A stretch of DNA of 64,000 nt. Source: Sandaracinaceae bacterium (GTDB taxonomy: Bacteria; Myxococcota_A; Polyangia; Polyangiales; Sandaracinaceae). Below, in pieces: positions 25,831 through 34,709 of this stretch. Under the pieces are notes generated by a model. That model was not told the DNA's origin, ran no database searches, and worked only from the letters and a program-made list of their open reading frames with translations. Made by a program: the position numbers and the translations under genes. The first letter of the stretch is position 1. The number at the start of each line of letters is the position of its first letter. The DNA lies in NCBI GenBank assembly GCA_020633195.1, contig JACKEC010000015.1, positions 62,001 to 126,000 of the forward strand. Reading direction: 5' to 3'.

Positions 25831-27189
25831 ATGAGCCGACGCATCTTCGCGCCGCTGGCGTTGTCCCTCGCCTTCGCGTGCGGCGCCCCCGAAGGGTCCG
25901 ACGCGGGATCGACGGAGGACGCGTCCATCGACGGCGGCTCGGTCACGGACGCAGGCGCGATGGACGCGGGCCCCGCGGGAGACGACGCGGGCACCACGGA
26001 CGCGAGCGCGGATACGGACGCGGGCACGGATACGGACGCGGGCACGGATACGGACGCGGGCGTGGATACGGACGCGGGCACGGAGACGGACGCGGGCACG
26101 GATACGGACGCGGGCACGGGCACGGACGCGGGAACGGACGCGGGCTCGGACGCGGGCTCGGACGCGGGCTCGGACGCGGGCTTCGACGCCGGAACGGACG
26201 CCGGCATGGACGCGGGCTTCGACGCCGGCATGGACGCGGGCTTCGACGCCGGCACGGACGCCGGCTTCGACGCCGGTCGCGACGCCGGCGGCGGCCCTTG
26301 GTACGACGTCAGCCCGTCCACCGGCCCGCGCGGGCGCCACGGCGCGGTCATGGCGTACGACCCGGTGCGTCGCGTGATGGTGCTCTTCGGCGGCAGCAAC
26401 TCGAGCACTTCGTACGGCAGCGACACGTGGGAGTACGACGGCGCGGCGTGGACCCAGCGCATGCCCGCCACGACCCCGCGCGGGCGCAACGACGCGGTGA
26501 TGGCGTACGACCCCGTGCGGTCCGTGATGGTGATGTTCGGCGGCGCCAACTCCAGCACCTCGTACGGCAGCGACACGTGGGAGTACGACGGGACCGACTG
26601 GACGCAGCGCTCCCCCGCCACGACCCCGCGCGGCCGGCACGGCGCGGTGATGGCGTACGACCCGGTGCGGTCCGTGATGGTGATGTTCGGCGGCAGCAAC
26701 TCGAGCACTTCGTACAGCAGCGACACCTGGACCTACGACGGGACCGACTGGACGATGCTCAGCCCCGCGACCACGCCGCGCGGCCGCAACGACGCGGTCA
26801 TGATCTACGACCCGGTGCGCGCGGTGATGGTGATGTTCGGCGGCGCCAACTCCAGCACCTCGTACGGCAGCGACACCTGGCACTTCGACGGCAGCGACTG
26901 GACCGAGCTCACCCTGTCGCCCGTCCCGCGCGGTCGGCACGGCGCGGTGCTCGCGTACGACGCCACGCGGGGCGTCAGCGTCCTGTTCGGCGGGAGCAAC
27001 TCGAGCACCCCGTACGGCAGCGACACCTGGGAGTACGGGCCCTCGGGCTGGACCGCGATCACCACCGCCGTCACGCCGCGCGGCCGCAACGACGCGGTGA
27101 TGGCCTACGACCCGGACCGCGGTGTCCACGTGCTCTACGGCGGCGCCAACTCCTCGACGAGCTACGGCTCCGACACCTGGGAGCTGTAG
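25831..27189 (+). CDS. Kelch-repeat lipoprotein with long DAG linker
   Basis: The product is 452 residues. The lipobox ALSLAFAC is followed by about 135 residues of (x)DAG linker, then six 50-residue Kelch blades to the end. Each blade has the Kelch signature: RGR(H/N)(G/D)AV, then VMV(L/M)FGG and a late SDTW. Six blades should close into one beta-propeller displayed outside the cell, probably a protein- or sugar-binding surface. Blades alternate between two types, so the propeller arose by tripling a two-blade unit. The linker DNA contains 18-bp repeats (near 26011-26110). Confidence 0.9.
   Translation: MSRRIFAPLALSLAFACGAPEGSDAGSTEDASIDGGSVTDAGAMDAGPAGDDAGTTDASADTDAGTDTDAGTDTDAGVDTDAGTETDAGTDTDAGTGTDAGTDAGSDAGSDAGSDAGFDAGTDAGMDAGFDAGMDAGFDAGTDAGFDAGRDAGGGPWYDVSPSTGPRGRHGAVMAYDPVRRVMVLFGGSNSSTSYGSDTWEYDGAAWTQRMPATTPRGRNDAVMAYDPVRSVMVMFGGANSSTSYGSDTWEYDGTDWTQRSPATTPRGRHGAVMAYDPVRSVMVMFGGSNSSTSYSSDTWTYDGTDWTMLSPATTPRGRNDAVMIYDPVRAVMVMFGGANSSTSYGSDTWHFDGSDWTELTLSPVPRGRHGAVLAYDATRGVSVLFGGSNSSTPYGSDTWEYGPSGWTAITTAVTPRGRNDAVMAYDPDRGVHVLYGGANSSTSYGSDTWEL
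26329..27186 (+). repeat. 150-bp tandem coding repeat (Kelch blades), 300-bp higher-order unit
   Basis: Repeat starts are at 26329, 26479, 26629, 26779, 26929 and 27079, exactly 150 bp apart, with the last copy short. Odd copies encode RGRHGAV and GGSNSST; even copies encode RGRNDAV and GGANSST. The first four copies are nearly identical and the last two are more diverged. This indicates recent duplication or gene conversion of a two-blade unit. Confidence 0.9.
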
Positions 27190-27212
27190 CAGGCTGCCGA
27201 GAGCCTGTTTCA

Positions 27213-27338
27213 GTGCCGCGCGCGAAGCGCGCATGCCCGCGTTCCCGAAGAAGGCGCGGGAGCTCGGGCACGCCATCCGCCACGCGGCGTCCCGACCTGC
27301 GCATTGACACAACATGATGAACTCCGTCCCCACCTCTT
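27213..27338 (-). repeat. Intergenic repeat: 23-bp hairpin and copy A of a dispersed element
   Basis: The 225-bp gap 27190-27414 holds no gene. A perfect hairpin (GCGCGC, GAA loop, GCGCGC) lies within a 23-bp block at 27213-27235 that recurs exactly, inverted, at 54091-54113. At 27261-27338 lies a copy (minus orientation) of a dispersed element whose core reads GGGGACGGAGTTCATCATGT. Three further copies lie between 37.3 and 38.8 kb. Confidence 0.7.
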
Positions 27339-27414
27339 CCCTGACGGTGCTGCCACGAGAGCTCGAGACCCCACGGAGTTGCCAGCGACGCCGGGTCGGT
27401 GACACCGTGGCGCG

Positions 27415-30018
27415 ATGCCGCGGACGCTCGTGGCCCACGCGACGAACCTGCTGGCTCGCGGCGCGCTGCAGTCCGCGGCGGATCGCACCGTCACGCCGGA
27501 CGGCCGCCCCACCGCGGCGCTCTACGCGATCACCCGCGCGCTCCGCACCGCGCTCTCGTTCAAGACGCCGGACGTCGCGATCGCGGTGATCGACGCCGAC
27601 GGGCTGCCCGGCGCCGACGAGGCGGTCACCTCGCAGCTCGAGCGCCTCGCCGAGCTCATGGCCGCGCACGGCCTGCGCGTCGTTCGGGCGCGCGACGCCG
27701 CTCACATCGTGGCGTCCTACGTCGAGGCGGCGCTCGAGGCGGGGAACGACGTGGTCGTCGTGGGCAGCGACAAGCGCTTCGCCCAGCTCGTGAGCGATCG
27801 GGTGTGGTGGTACGACGCCTACAAGGACGTCCGCTACACGCCCGAGCTGGTGCGCAAGCGCTTCGAGGTGCCCCCCGCGCAGGTCGCGCAGTGGCTCGCG
27901 CTCGTCGGCGACGACGACGCGCTCCCGGGCGTGAAGGGCATCGGGAAGAAGGGCGCGACGGAGCTGCTCGAGCGCTTCGGCACGGTGGAGGCGGCCCTCG
28001 CGGAGCTCGACACGATCAAGGGGCGCACGGGCAACGCGCTCCGCGCGGCTGGGGACGGAGTCGGCGCGGAGCTCGCGCGGGCGCGCCTCGATCGAGCCCG
28101 GCCGCTGCCCACGCCGCACGCCGAGCTGTCCTTCGAGGCGCCCGCCCACGACGCGCTCGCCGCGCTCTACCGCGCGCTCGGGTTCGTGTCCCTGCTGTCC
28201 GCGCTCGAGGCCGATCGTGTGCAGGTGACGATCTGCGACACCCCCGAGGTCGTGCAACGAATGTTGCAATCCTTCGGGGCCGGTCCCGTCGGGATCGAGG
28301 TGATCGCCGACGACCCCTCGCCGGTGCACGGCGCGCTGATCGGGGTGGCGTTCGGCCGCGGCGACGCCCGCGCGTACTACGTGCCGTTCGACGGTCAGGG
28401 CCCGCGGCTCGAGGAGGGCCCGCGGCTGCTCGCGCGCGCGCTCGAGGACCGCGCGCTCGCCAAGATCGGGCAGGACACCAAGGCCGCCGTCGTCGCGTTC
28501 GCGCGGCGCGGGATCGAGGTGCGCGGCGTGGTGGCCGACGCGACCTGCGCGTCGCACCTGCACGAGCCGAGCGGCTACGCGCCGCACGATCTGCCGATCG
28601 TCGCGCGGCACGTGCTCCACCGCGGGCTGCCCGAGGAGGACTCCGTCCGGGGCGTCGGCCGAGCGCGCAAGCGGTGGGCCGGCGTGCCCGTCGACAAGGC
28701 CGCGCGCTACGCGGCCCAGCGCGTCGACGCCGCGGTCGCGGTCTGGCGGGCGCTCGAGCCGACGACGGACCGCGCGCTCCTCGACGAGTACCTCGCGCTG
28801 TCGGCCCTGCTCGTGCGGATGGAGCTGCGCGGGATCGCGTGCGACGGCGCGGACCTCACGCAGGCCGGTGAGGACTTCGAGCGCGCCGCCGCCGAGCTCA
28901 CCGCCAAGATCTACGAGCTCGCCGGCCGCGAGCTCAACCTCGGCTCCACCAAGCAGCTCGGCACCCTGCTGTTCCAGGACCTGAAGCTCACGGTGGTCAA
29001 GCGCACCAAGACCGGCTGGAGCACCGCGACCGACGCGCTCGAGCGCATCGCCCACGAGCACCCGATCGTGCCGCTGGTCATCCAGTGGCGCCTGCTCCGC
29101 CGCCTCACCGACATGTGGGTCACCGCGCTTCGCGCGACCATCGATCGCGACGGCCGCGTGCGCTCCACCTTCTATCCCGCGCGCTCGTTCACCGGGCGCC
29201 TCGTCAACGCCAACCCGGACCTCGGCCGCGTCCCGAAGAAGTCGCCCGAGATGCTGAGGATCCGGCACGCCTTCCACGCGCCCGAGGGCTCGACGCTCCT
29301 GTCCGTCGACTACGAGCAGCTCGGGCTCTACGTCCTCGCGCACCTCACCGAGGACCCGGCGCTCGTGGAGCCGCTGCGGGCGCGCGCGGACATGCACACC
29401 CTGACCGCCGCGGCGGTCCTCGAGATCCCCGTCGAGGCGGTCGACTACGACGCGCGGCAGCTCGGCAAGGTCGTGAACTTCGCGACGTTCGCGGGGCAGG
29501 GGATGAGCGCGCTCGCGCTGCAGCTCGGGGTCAGCGCGCAGGAGGCCAAGGAGTACATCGATCGCTTCGACCGCCGCTACGCGGTGGTGCGCGCGTTCCA
29601 GGACGAGCAGCTGCAGCTCGCGCGGGACCGCGGCTACCTCGTCACCCTCGCCGGGCGACGGTGGCCGATCGGCGGGCTGCGCTCGCCGGACCCGATGATG
29701 CTCGGCTACGCGGAGCGGCTCGCGCGGCGCGCGACCCACGAGGGCTCGGTGGCCGACGTCGCGCGTCGCGGCCTGCTCCGCGCGGGGCAGGCCCTGGAGG
29801 CGGCCGGCCTGCGCGCGATGCCGCTCCTGCAGGTCCTCGACGAGGTGCTCTTCGAGGTCCCCGACGAGGAGCTCGACGCGGCGATCGAGATCACCGTGGA
29901 GGCGATGCGGAGCGCGTTCGACCTCCTGGTGCCGCTTCAGGTCGGGGTTCGAACGGGGGCGCGGTGGAGCGACCTGGCCTCGGTCGACGACCCCCTCGAC
30001 GACGCAGACTTAGGATGA
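27415..30018 (+). CDS. Degenerate DNA polymerase I (family A) paralogue
   Basis: The product is 867 residues with the full Pol I layout. Residues 1-230 are a 5'-nuclease-like domain that has lost most metal ligands: H8 replaces the first Asp, and RDAAHIV stands for EADDVI. Residues 255-430 are a 3'-exonuclease-like domain, where E295 and I297 replace Asp355 and Glu357. The rest is the polymerase. D632 and D809 (E. coli 705 and 882) remain, with R, K685 and F689 of the O-helix. However, E710 becomes G637, R712 becomes Y639, Y766 becomes A693 and H881 becomes L808. The frame is intact and GC3 normal, so it is maintained. It may be a low-fidelity or repair polymerase, or a non-catalytic homologue. 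It is unlikely to be the housekeeping polA. Confidence 0.88.
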   Translation: MPRTLVAHATNLLARGALQSAADRTVTPDGRPTAALYAITRALRTALSFKTPDVAIAVIDADGLPGADEAVTSQLERLAELMAAHGLRVVRARDAAHIVASYVEAALEAGNDVVVVGSDKRFAQLVSDRVWWYDAYKDVRYTPELVRKRFEVPPAQVAQWLALVGDDDALPGVKGIGKKGATELLERFGTVEAALAELDTIKGRTGNALRAAGDGVGAELARARLDRARPLPTPHAELSFEAPAHDALAALYRALGFVSLLSALEADRVQVTICDTPEVVQRMLQSFGAGPVGIEVIADDPSPVHGALIGVAFGRGDARAYYVPFDGQGPRLEEGPRLLARALEDRALAKIGQDTKAAVVAFARRGIEVRGVVADATCASHLHEPSGYAPHDLPIVARHVLHRGLPEEDSVRGVGRARKRWAGVPVDKAARYAAQRVDAAVAVWRALEPTTDRALLDEYLALSALLVRMELRGIACDGADLTQAGEDFERAAAELTAKIYELAGRELNLGSTKQLGTLLFQDLKLTVVKRTKTGWSTATDALERIAHEHPIVPLVIQWRLLRRLTDMWVTALRATIDRDGRVRSTFYPARSFTGRLVNANPDLGRVPKKSPEMLRIRHAFHAPEGSTLLSVDYEQLGLYVLAHLTEDPALVEPLRARADMHTLTAAAVLEIPVEAVDYDARQLGKVVNFATFAGQGMSALALQLGVSAQEAKEYIDRFDRRYAVVRAFQDEQLQLARDRGYLVTLAGRRWPIGGLRSPDPMMLGYAERLARRATHEGSVADVARRGLLRAGQALEAAGLRAMPLLQVLDEVLFEVPDEELDAAIEITVEAMRSAFDLLVPLQVGVRTGARWSDLASVDDPLDDADLG

Positions 30019-30052
30019 CTCTCATCCGGCAGACGTGAGACAAATGGGGGTG

Positions 30053-31564
30053 ATGTCCTCGCGATGCGCAGCGCTCGTCTTGGCCTCGATTGCAGCGCTC
30101 GCTCCCGCCGCGGCGCAGGCGCAGGCTCCCTTGATCACCGGCCTCGGTGGGCCCGCCGGGTTCGGGATGGGCGTCCTGCCGCCCGACGACGACGGATCGA
30201 GCGCCTCGATCCCCCTCGCGCCCGAGTTCCCGAGTGGGCTCGAGTTCTTCGGGACCCGCTACACGGACCTGTTCGTGAACAACAACGGCAACGTCTCGTT
30301 CGACCTGCCGCTGAGCGCGTTCACCCCGATGCCGTTCCCCGTCGCCGCGCAGCCGATGATCGCGCCCTGGTGGGGCGACGTCGACACGCGCGCCCCGGCC
30401 CCCGTCGACGAGAACCGCGTCTACTTCCACATCGAGCCCGGGCGCTTCGTCGCCACCTGGTTCCGCGTCGGCTATTTCGACACCCACGCCGACCTCGTCA
30501 ACAGCGTGCAGCTCATCCTCACCGACGAGAGCGCGGCGGGCGCGGCCGGCGACTTCGACGTCGAGTTCCGCTACGCGCACCTCGAGTGGACGACGGGCGA
30601 CGCGAGCGACGGCATGGGCGGCCTCGGCGGGACGCCCGCGCAGGCCGGCTTCGACGCCGGCAACCTGACCGACTTCTTCTCGCTGCCCGGCTCGCTCACC
30701 GCCGCGGTGCTCGACCTCGAGCGCATGTCCAACGTCGGGATGCCCGGCGTCTGGCGCTTCCAGATCCGGAGCGGCGCGGTCACCGAGTGCGGCAACGCCC
30801 GCATCGAAGCGGGCGAGGCGTGCGACGACGGCAACACGATGCCCGGCGACGGCTGCAGCCCGCGCTGCGAGATCGAGCTCGCGCTCGGCGAGCCGTGCTT
30901 CGACGACTTCGAGTGCCGCTCGATGTTCTGCACCGACGGCGTGTGCTGCAACCGCGCGTGCGTCGGCGACTGCGAGTTCTGCGCGTCGGACGGCTCCTGC
31001 ACGCCCGAGTCGGCGGGCGTCCTCTGCCGCGACTCGTTCGACCTCTGCGACGCGTTCGAGTTCTGCGACGGCGTCGGCGGCATGTGCCCGCCCGACGGCC
31101 CGGAGCCCGACGGCACGCCGTGCCCCGACGAGTCGATCTGCAACGGCGACGAGGTCTGCATGGCGGGGTCGTGCACGTCGGGGCCGCTCCTCGACTGCGA
31201 CGACTTCAACCCCTGCACCTCCGACGGCTGCCTCGACCCGTCCGGCTGCTTCAACGACGTCATCCCAGGCTGCGACTTCGACGCGGGCCTGCCCGACGCG
31301 GGGCTCCCGGACGCGGGCTTCGACGCGGGCTTCGACGCGGGCGCGGTCGACGCGGGCGCCATCGACGCCGCGGTCCCCGACGCGGGCGCGACCGACGCGG
31401 GCGGGATGGACGCGGGCGCGATGGACGCCGCGCTCGACCCGGGCACGCCTCACGGCTCCGGGATCACGTGCGCGGCGAGCCCCGGGCGAAGCGGCGCGCC
31501 GATCCTCGGCGGCCTCGTGCTCGCGTTGATGTTCACGCTCCGCCGCCGCTCGAGGGATCGATGA
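30053..31564 (+). CDS. NIDO-domain secreted protein with DUF4215/Cys repeats and C-terminal anchor
   Basis: About 500 residues; starts are possible at GTG 30035, ATG 30044 and ATG 30053, of which the last gives the tightest signal peptide (CAALVLASIAALAPAAA). Residues 20-240 match the nidogen (NIDO) domain (FFGTRYTDLFVNNNGNVSF, MIAPWWGDVD). A DUF4215 repeat follows (CGNARIEAGEACDDGNTMPG), then Cys-rich modules, then a DAG linker. The C-terminus is a Cys, a hydrophobic helix and RRRSRDR, like MYXO-CTERM sorting tails, although the usual Cys pair is reduced. It should be displayed on the cell surface. Its last codons overlap the cyclase start (ATGA), making it first gene of a coupled operon. 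Confidence 0.85.
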   Translation: MSSRCAALVLASIAALAPAAAQAQAPLITGLGGPAGFGMGVLPPDDDGSSASIPLAPEFPSGLEFFGTRYTDLFVNNNGNVSFDLPLSAFTPMPFPVAAQPMIAPWWGDVDTRAPAPVDENRVYFHIEPGRFVATWFRVGYFDTHADLVNSVQLILTDESAAGAAGDFDVEFRYAHLEWTTGDASDGMGGLGGTPAQAGFDAGNLTDFFSLPGSLTAAVLDLERMSNVGMPGVWRFQIRSGAVTECGNARIEAGEACDDGNTMPGDGCSPRCEIELALGEPCFDDFECRSMFCTDGVCCNRACVGDCEFCASDGSCTPESAGVLCRDSFDLCDAFEFCDGVGGMCPPDGPEPDGTPCPDESICNGDEVCMAGSCTSGPLLDCDDFNPCTSDGCLDPSGCFNDVIPGCDFDAGLPDAGLPDAGFDAGFDAGAVDAGAIDAAVPDAGATDAGGMDAGAMDAALDPGTPHGSGITCAASPGRSGAPILGGLVLALMFTLRRRSRDR

Positions 31565-33351
31565 CAGACGCCAAGGCTCCCGAGACAGCCGCCCCCGCGG
31601 CGGCGCCCGACCGCGCGAAGTTCCCCCTCGGCCTCAAGATCGCGCTGCTCACCACGCTGCTCGCGACGCTCCCCCTCGTCGGCGTCGGCGTCGCGCTCAT
31701 CGCGGTGAACCGCGAGGCGGTCGTGAACCTGAGCCGGGAGGTGCAGCTCGCGGTGCTCGACGACCTGTCGCGCACCATCGACCAGGAGCTCGTCGACGCG
31801 CAGGACGCGCTCGACATGGCGGGGGGGCTGTTCGCCGATCCCGACCTCGACGACGAGCGGCGCATCACCCTGCTCAGCGCGCAGGTGCAGGGCCAGGAGT
31901 CGATCGACCACATCGCGCTCTACGACGCCGAGGGGCAGCGCATCGCGGTCATCGAGTCGGAGGGCTCGTCTTTCGATCTCCCCGAGACGCTGCCCCAGGC
32001 GATGCGCACGAGCATCGAGACGGTGCACCACGCGACGGGCGAGGTGGAGCTCATCGACGGGATCCCGCGGGTCCTCGTCGCCGTCCGCATCCGCGTCGAC
32101 GATCGCACGACGGGCTACGTCGCGAGCCTCGTGAGCCTCGAGGACGTGCAGGCCCGCGTCGAGCGCCTCGCCGAGGGGCACTTTCCCGGCCAGGCCAACG
32201 CGCTCTTCGTCGTCGACCAGCAGCTGCGCACCATCGCTCACAACGACCGCGAGCGCGCCGCGACCCTGTCGTCGGCGTCGGGGGAAGGGATCCTCGAGGG
32301 CGTCACGCCCGAGATGCTCGGCCCCGGCTTCTCGCAGGCCGGCGAGTTCGACTCGGCCGACGGCGTCCCGATGCTCGGCTCGAGCGTCGGCCTCGCCGGT
32401 CAGCCCTGGGCGGTGGTCGCGCAGACGCCGCAGTCGGTGGCCTACGCGTCGCTGACCAAGATGACCTACGTGATCATCGGCACGATCGCGGGCGCGATGA
32501 TCCTCGCGCTCCTGCTCGGGTTGCTGGTCGCGCGGCGGATCAGCTCGCCGCTCGCCGAGCTCACGCGCTTCGCCGGGGCGCTCGCGTCGCGTCAGTGGGG
32601 CGAGCGGGCCAAGGTCGGGACGAGCGACGAGCTCGCGGTGCTGAGCCGGGCGATGAACCGCGCGGCCGGCGACCTCGAGGCGAGCGAGCAGCGCATCAAG
32701 GACGAGGTCGCGATCCGCACCGACCTGGGCCGCTACGTCCCCGAGCAGCTCGTCGAGCAGATCGTGCGTCGCGAGCGCGACATGGGCCTCGGCGGCACCC
32801 GCCGCCCGATCACGGTGATGTTCGCCGACGTGGTCGGCTTCACGCCGATGACCGATCAGCTCTCGCCCGAGACGGTCGTGAAGATCCTCAACGAGCTGTT
32901 CACGATCATGACCCAGATCGTCTTTCGCCACGACGGCACCGTCGACAAGTTCATCGGCGACTGCGTGATGGCGATCTGGGGCGCGCCGGCCTCCCAGGAG
33001 GACCACGTCGCGCGAGCCCTCGACACGGCCGAGGAGATGCTGAGCTGGTTGGAGACCGGCAACGAACGTTGGCAGGCCGAGTACGGCGTCACCATCCAGC
33101 TCGCGATCGGGATCCACACCGGCGAGGCGGTCGTCGGCAACATCGGCTCCGAGAAGCGGATGGAGTACACGGCGATCGGCGACGTGGTGAACGTCGCGGC
33201 GCGGCTCGAGGCGATCGCCCGGCCGCAGCAGATCCTCGTCACGGAGGCCGTCGTGAAGGTCGTGGGCGACGACTACGAGTTCAACGACGCGGATCTGCAC
33301 CGCCTCAGCGGCCGCGCGGAGCCGGTCCACCTGTTCGAGGTCGTCACGTGA
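31561..33351 (+). CDS. Membrane-bound class III adenylate cyclase with extracytoplasmic sensor and HAMP
   Basis: The product is 596 residues. Transmembrane helix 1 lies at about residues 23-44. An extracytoplasmic CACHE-like sensor runs to about 300 (IDHIALYDAEGQRIAVIESE, LFVVDQQLRTIAHNDRE). Helix 2 is at about 304-327, followed by HAMP (ARRISSPLAELTRFAGALAS). The cyclase domain has both metal Asp (MFADVVGFT; VDKFIGDCVMAIWG) and the transition-state Asn/Arg (DVVNVAARLE). The purine-specifying Lys in DKFIGD and Thr in EYTAIGD indicate ATP, so the product is probably cAMP. ATGA and GTGA overlaps join it to both neighbours. Confidence 0.93.
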   Translation: MTDAKAPETAAPAAAPDRAKFPLGLKIALLTTLLATLPLVGVGVALIAVNREAVVNLSREVQLAVLDDLSRTIDQELVDAQDALDMAGGLFADPDLDDERRITLLSAQVQGQESIDHIALYDAEGQRIAVIESEGSSFDLPETLPQAMRTSIETVHHATGEVELIDGIPRVLVAVRIRVDDRTTGYVASLVSLEDVQARVERLAEGHFPGQANALFVVDQQLRTIAHNDRERAATLSSASGEGILEGVTPEMLGPGFSQAGEFDSADGVPMLGSSVGLAGQPWAVVAQTPQSVAYASLTKMTYVIIGTIAGAMILALLLGLLVARRISSPLAELTRFAGALASRQWGERAKVGTSDELAVLSRAMNRAAGDLEASEQRIKDEVAIRTDLGRYVPEQLVEQIVRRERDMGLGGTRRPITVMFADVVGFTPMTDQLSPETVVKILNELFTIMTQIVFRHDGTVDKFIGDCVMAIWGAPASQEDHVARALDTAEEMLSWLETGNERWQAEYGVTIQLAIGIHTGEAVVGNIGSEKRMEYTAIGDVVNVAARLEAIARPQQILVTEAVVKVVGDDYEFNDADLHRLSGRAEPVHLFEVVT

Positions 33352-34709
33352 GCAGCATGAACGTCGCGGAGATCGGGGACATCATCGGTGGGCGCTACCA
33401 GCTCACCAGCCTGCTCGGCGAGGGCGGCATGGGCGCGGTGTACGCGGCCAAGCAGGTCAACCTCGACCGCGACGTCGCCGTGAAGCTGATGCACGCGCAG
33501 TACGGCATGCAGCCCGACGCGGCCGCGCGCTTCGAGCGGGAGGCGAAGGTCTCCGCGGCGCTCCATCACCCCAACGCCGTGAAGATCTTCGACTTCGGCA
33601 CCGACGAGGGGCGGCTCTTCCTCGTGATGGAGAAGCTGGTCGGCAAGTCGCTGAGCGCGATCGTCGGCCCGAGCGTTCCGCCGCCGCCGCACGCGCGGAC
33701 CGTCGACATCGTGCGGCAGACCGCTGAGGTCCTCATCGCCGCGCACGGGATGGGCCTCGTCCACCGCGACCTGAAGCCGGACAACATCTTCCTCGAGGTC
33801 GCGACCGACGGGAGCGACCGGGTCGTGGTCGTCGACTTCGGCCTCGCGTTCATCGCCGAGCGCGAGGGCACCGAGCGCATGACGCAGGAGGGCATGATCA
33901 TGGGCACGCCCATGTACATGTCGCCCGAGCAGTGCCGCGCGGACGCGATCGGCCCGCCGACCGACATCTACGCGGTCGGCTGCATGCTCTACGAGATGGT
34001 CACGCAGCACCCTCCGTTCGAGGGGCCGACGATGGCGATGCTCGCGATGCACCTCTTCCAGCCGGTCGTCCCGCCGAGCCAGAAGGTCGGCGACAAGTAC
34101 ATCCCGCGCGCGCTCGAGTCGCTGATCCTGTCGATGCTCGAGAAGCGGCCCGAGGACCGCCCGACGGCGGACTCGGTCGCGCAGGCGCTGCGGCAGCTGC
34201 AGCTCACGCTCGGCGAGCGCGAGCGGGCGCGCGGGGTCGAGCACCTCGAGGGCCGCGCGTCGCGGATGATCAACACCGTCCGGGGCTCGAAGGTGCCGGA
34301 CGAGCCCACGCCGCCGTCGGCCGAGGCCAGCACGGTGCAGCTGTCGGCCCCGGCGCTGCAGCAGAAGGAGACGGGGACGATCATCGCCGTCGTCGGCCCG
34401 CCGCTGCCGCCGGGCGCCGAGCTCGCGCTCCGCGCGAACGGCTACTCGCCGATCCCGGCCGGCCTCGGCGCGATCCCGCCGAACGCGGCCGCGGTGTTCG
34501 CGCCGGGAGCCGACATCGACAGCCTCCATCAGCTCGTCTCGAGCGGGGCCCTCGTCGTCACCGACACCGACGCCTCGGATCAGGATCGCCTCACCGCGCT
34601 CCTCGCGCTCGGCGTCTCCGAGGTCGTCACGCGGCCGCTCAAGGTCGATCAGCTCGCGAAGAAGCTGCAACGCGTCTTGCGTAAGGCCAAGCGAAAGGGG
34701 AACCGATGA
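33348..34709 (+). CDS. Ser/Thr protein kinase with C-terminal receiver-like domain
   Basis: The product is 453 residues from the GTG at 33348, which overlaps the cyclase stop and has GAGG seven bases upstream; ATG 33357 is the alternative start. The Hanks kinase domain covers residues 15-290: GEGGMGAVY loop, VAVKLM Lys, HRDLKPDN catalytic loop, DFGLAF, and the MGTPMYMSPEQ activation segment. After a Pro/Ser linker, residues 345-453 resemble a response-regulator receiver (TIIAVVGPPLPPG, then ALGVSEVVTRPLKVDQLAKK). There is no evident phospho-acceptor Asp in place, and Arg replaces the conserved Lys, so it is a pseudo-receiver. No transmembrane helix is seen, so it is cytoplasmic. Its stop overlaps the next start (ATGA). 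Confidence 0.92.
   Translation: MSSMNVAEIGDIIGGRYQLTSLLGEGGMGAVYAAKQVNLDRDVAVKLMHAQYGMQPDAAARFEREAKVSAALHHPNAVKIFDFGTDEGRLFLVMEKLVGKSLSAIVGPSVPPPPHARTVDIVRQTAEVLIAAHGMGLVHRDLKPDNIFLEVATDGSDRVVVVDFGLAFIAEREGTERMTQEGMIMGTPMYMSPEQCRADAIGPPTDIYAVGCMLYEMVTQHPPFEGPTMAMLAMHLFQPVVPPSQKVGDKYIPRALESLILSMLEKRPEDRPTADSVAQALRQLQLTLGERERARGVEHLEGRASRMINTVRGSKVPDEPTPPSAEASTVQLSAPALQQKETGTIIAVVGPPLPPGAELALRANGYSPIPAGLGAIPPNAAAVFAPGADIDSLHQLVSSGALVVTDTDASDQDRLTALLALGVSEVVTRPLKVDQLAKKLQRVLRKAKRKGNR

Noticed and set aside
24823..29739. A 1638-codon minus-strand frame running through the Kelch and Pol I genes
   Set aside because: Only its end (24823-25716) has a signal peptide and protein-like sequence. The rest is antisense to two well-supported genes and rich in Arg, Ala, His and Val, the usual shadow composition at this GC level.
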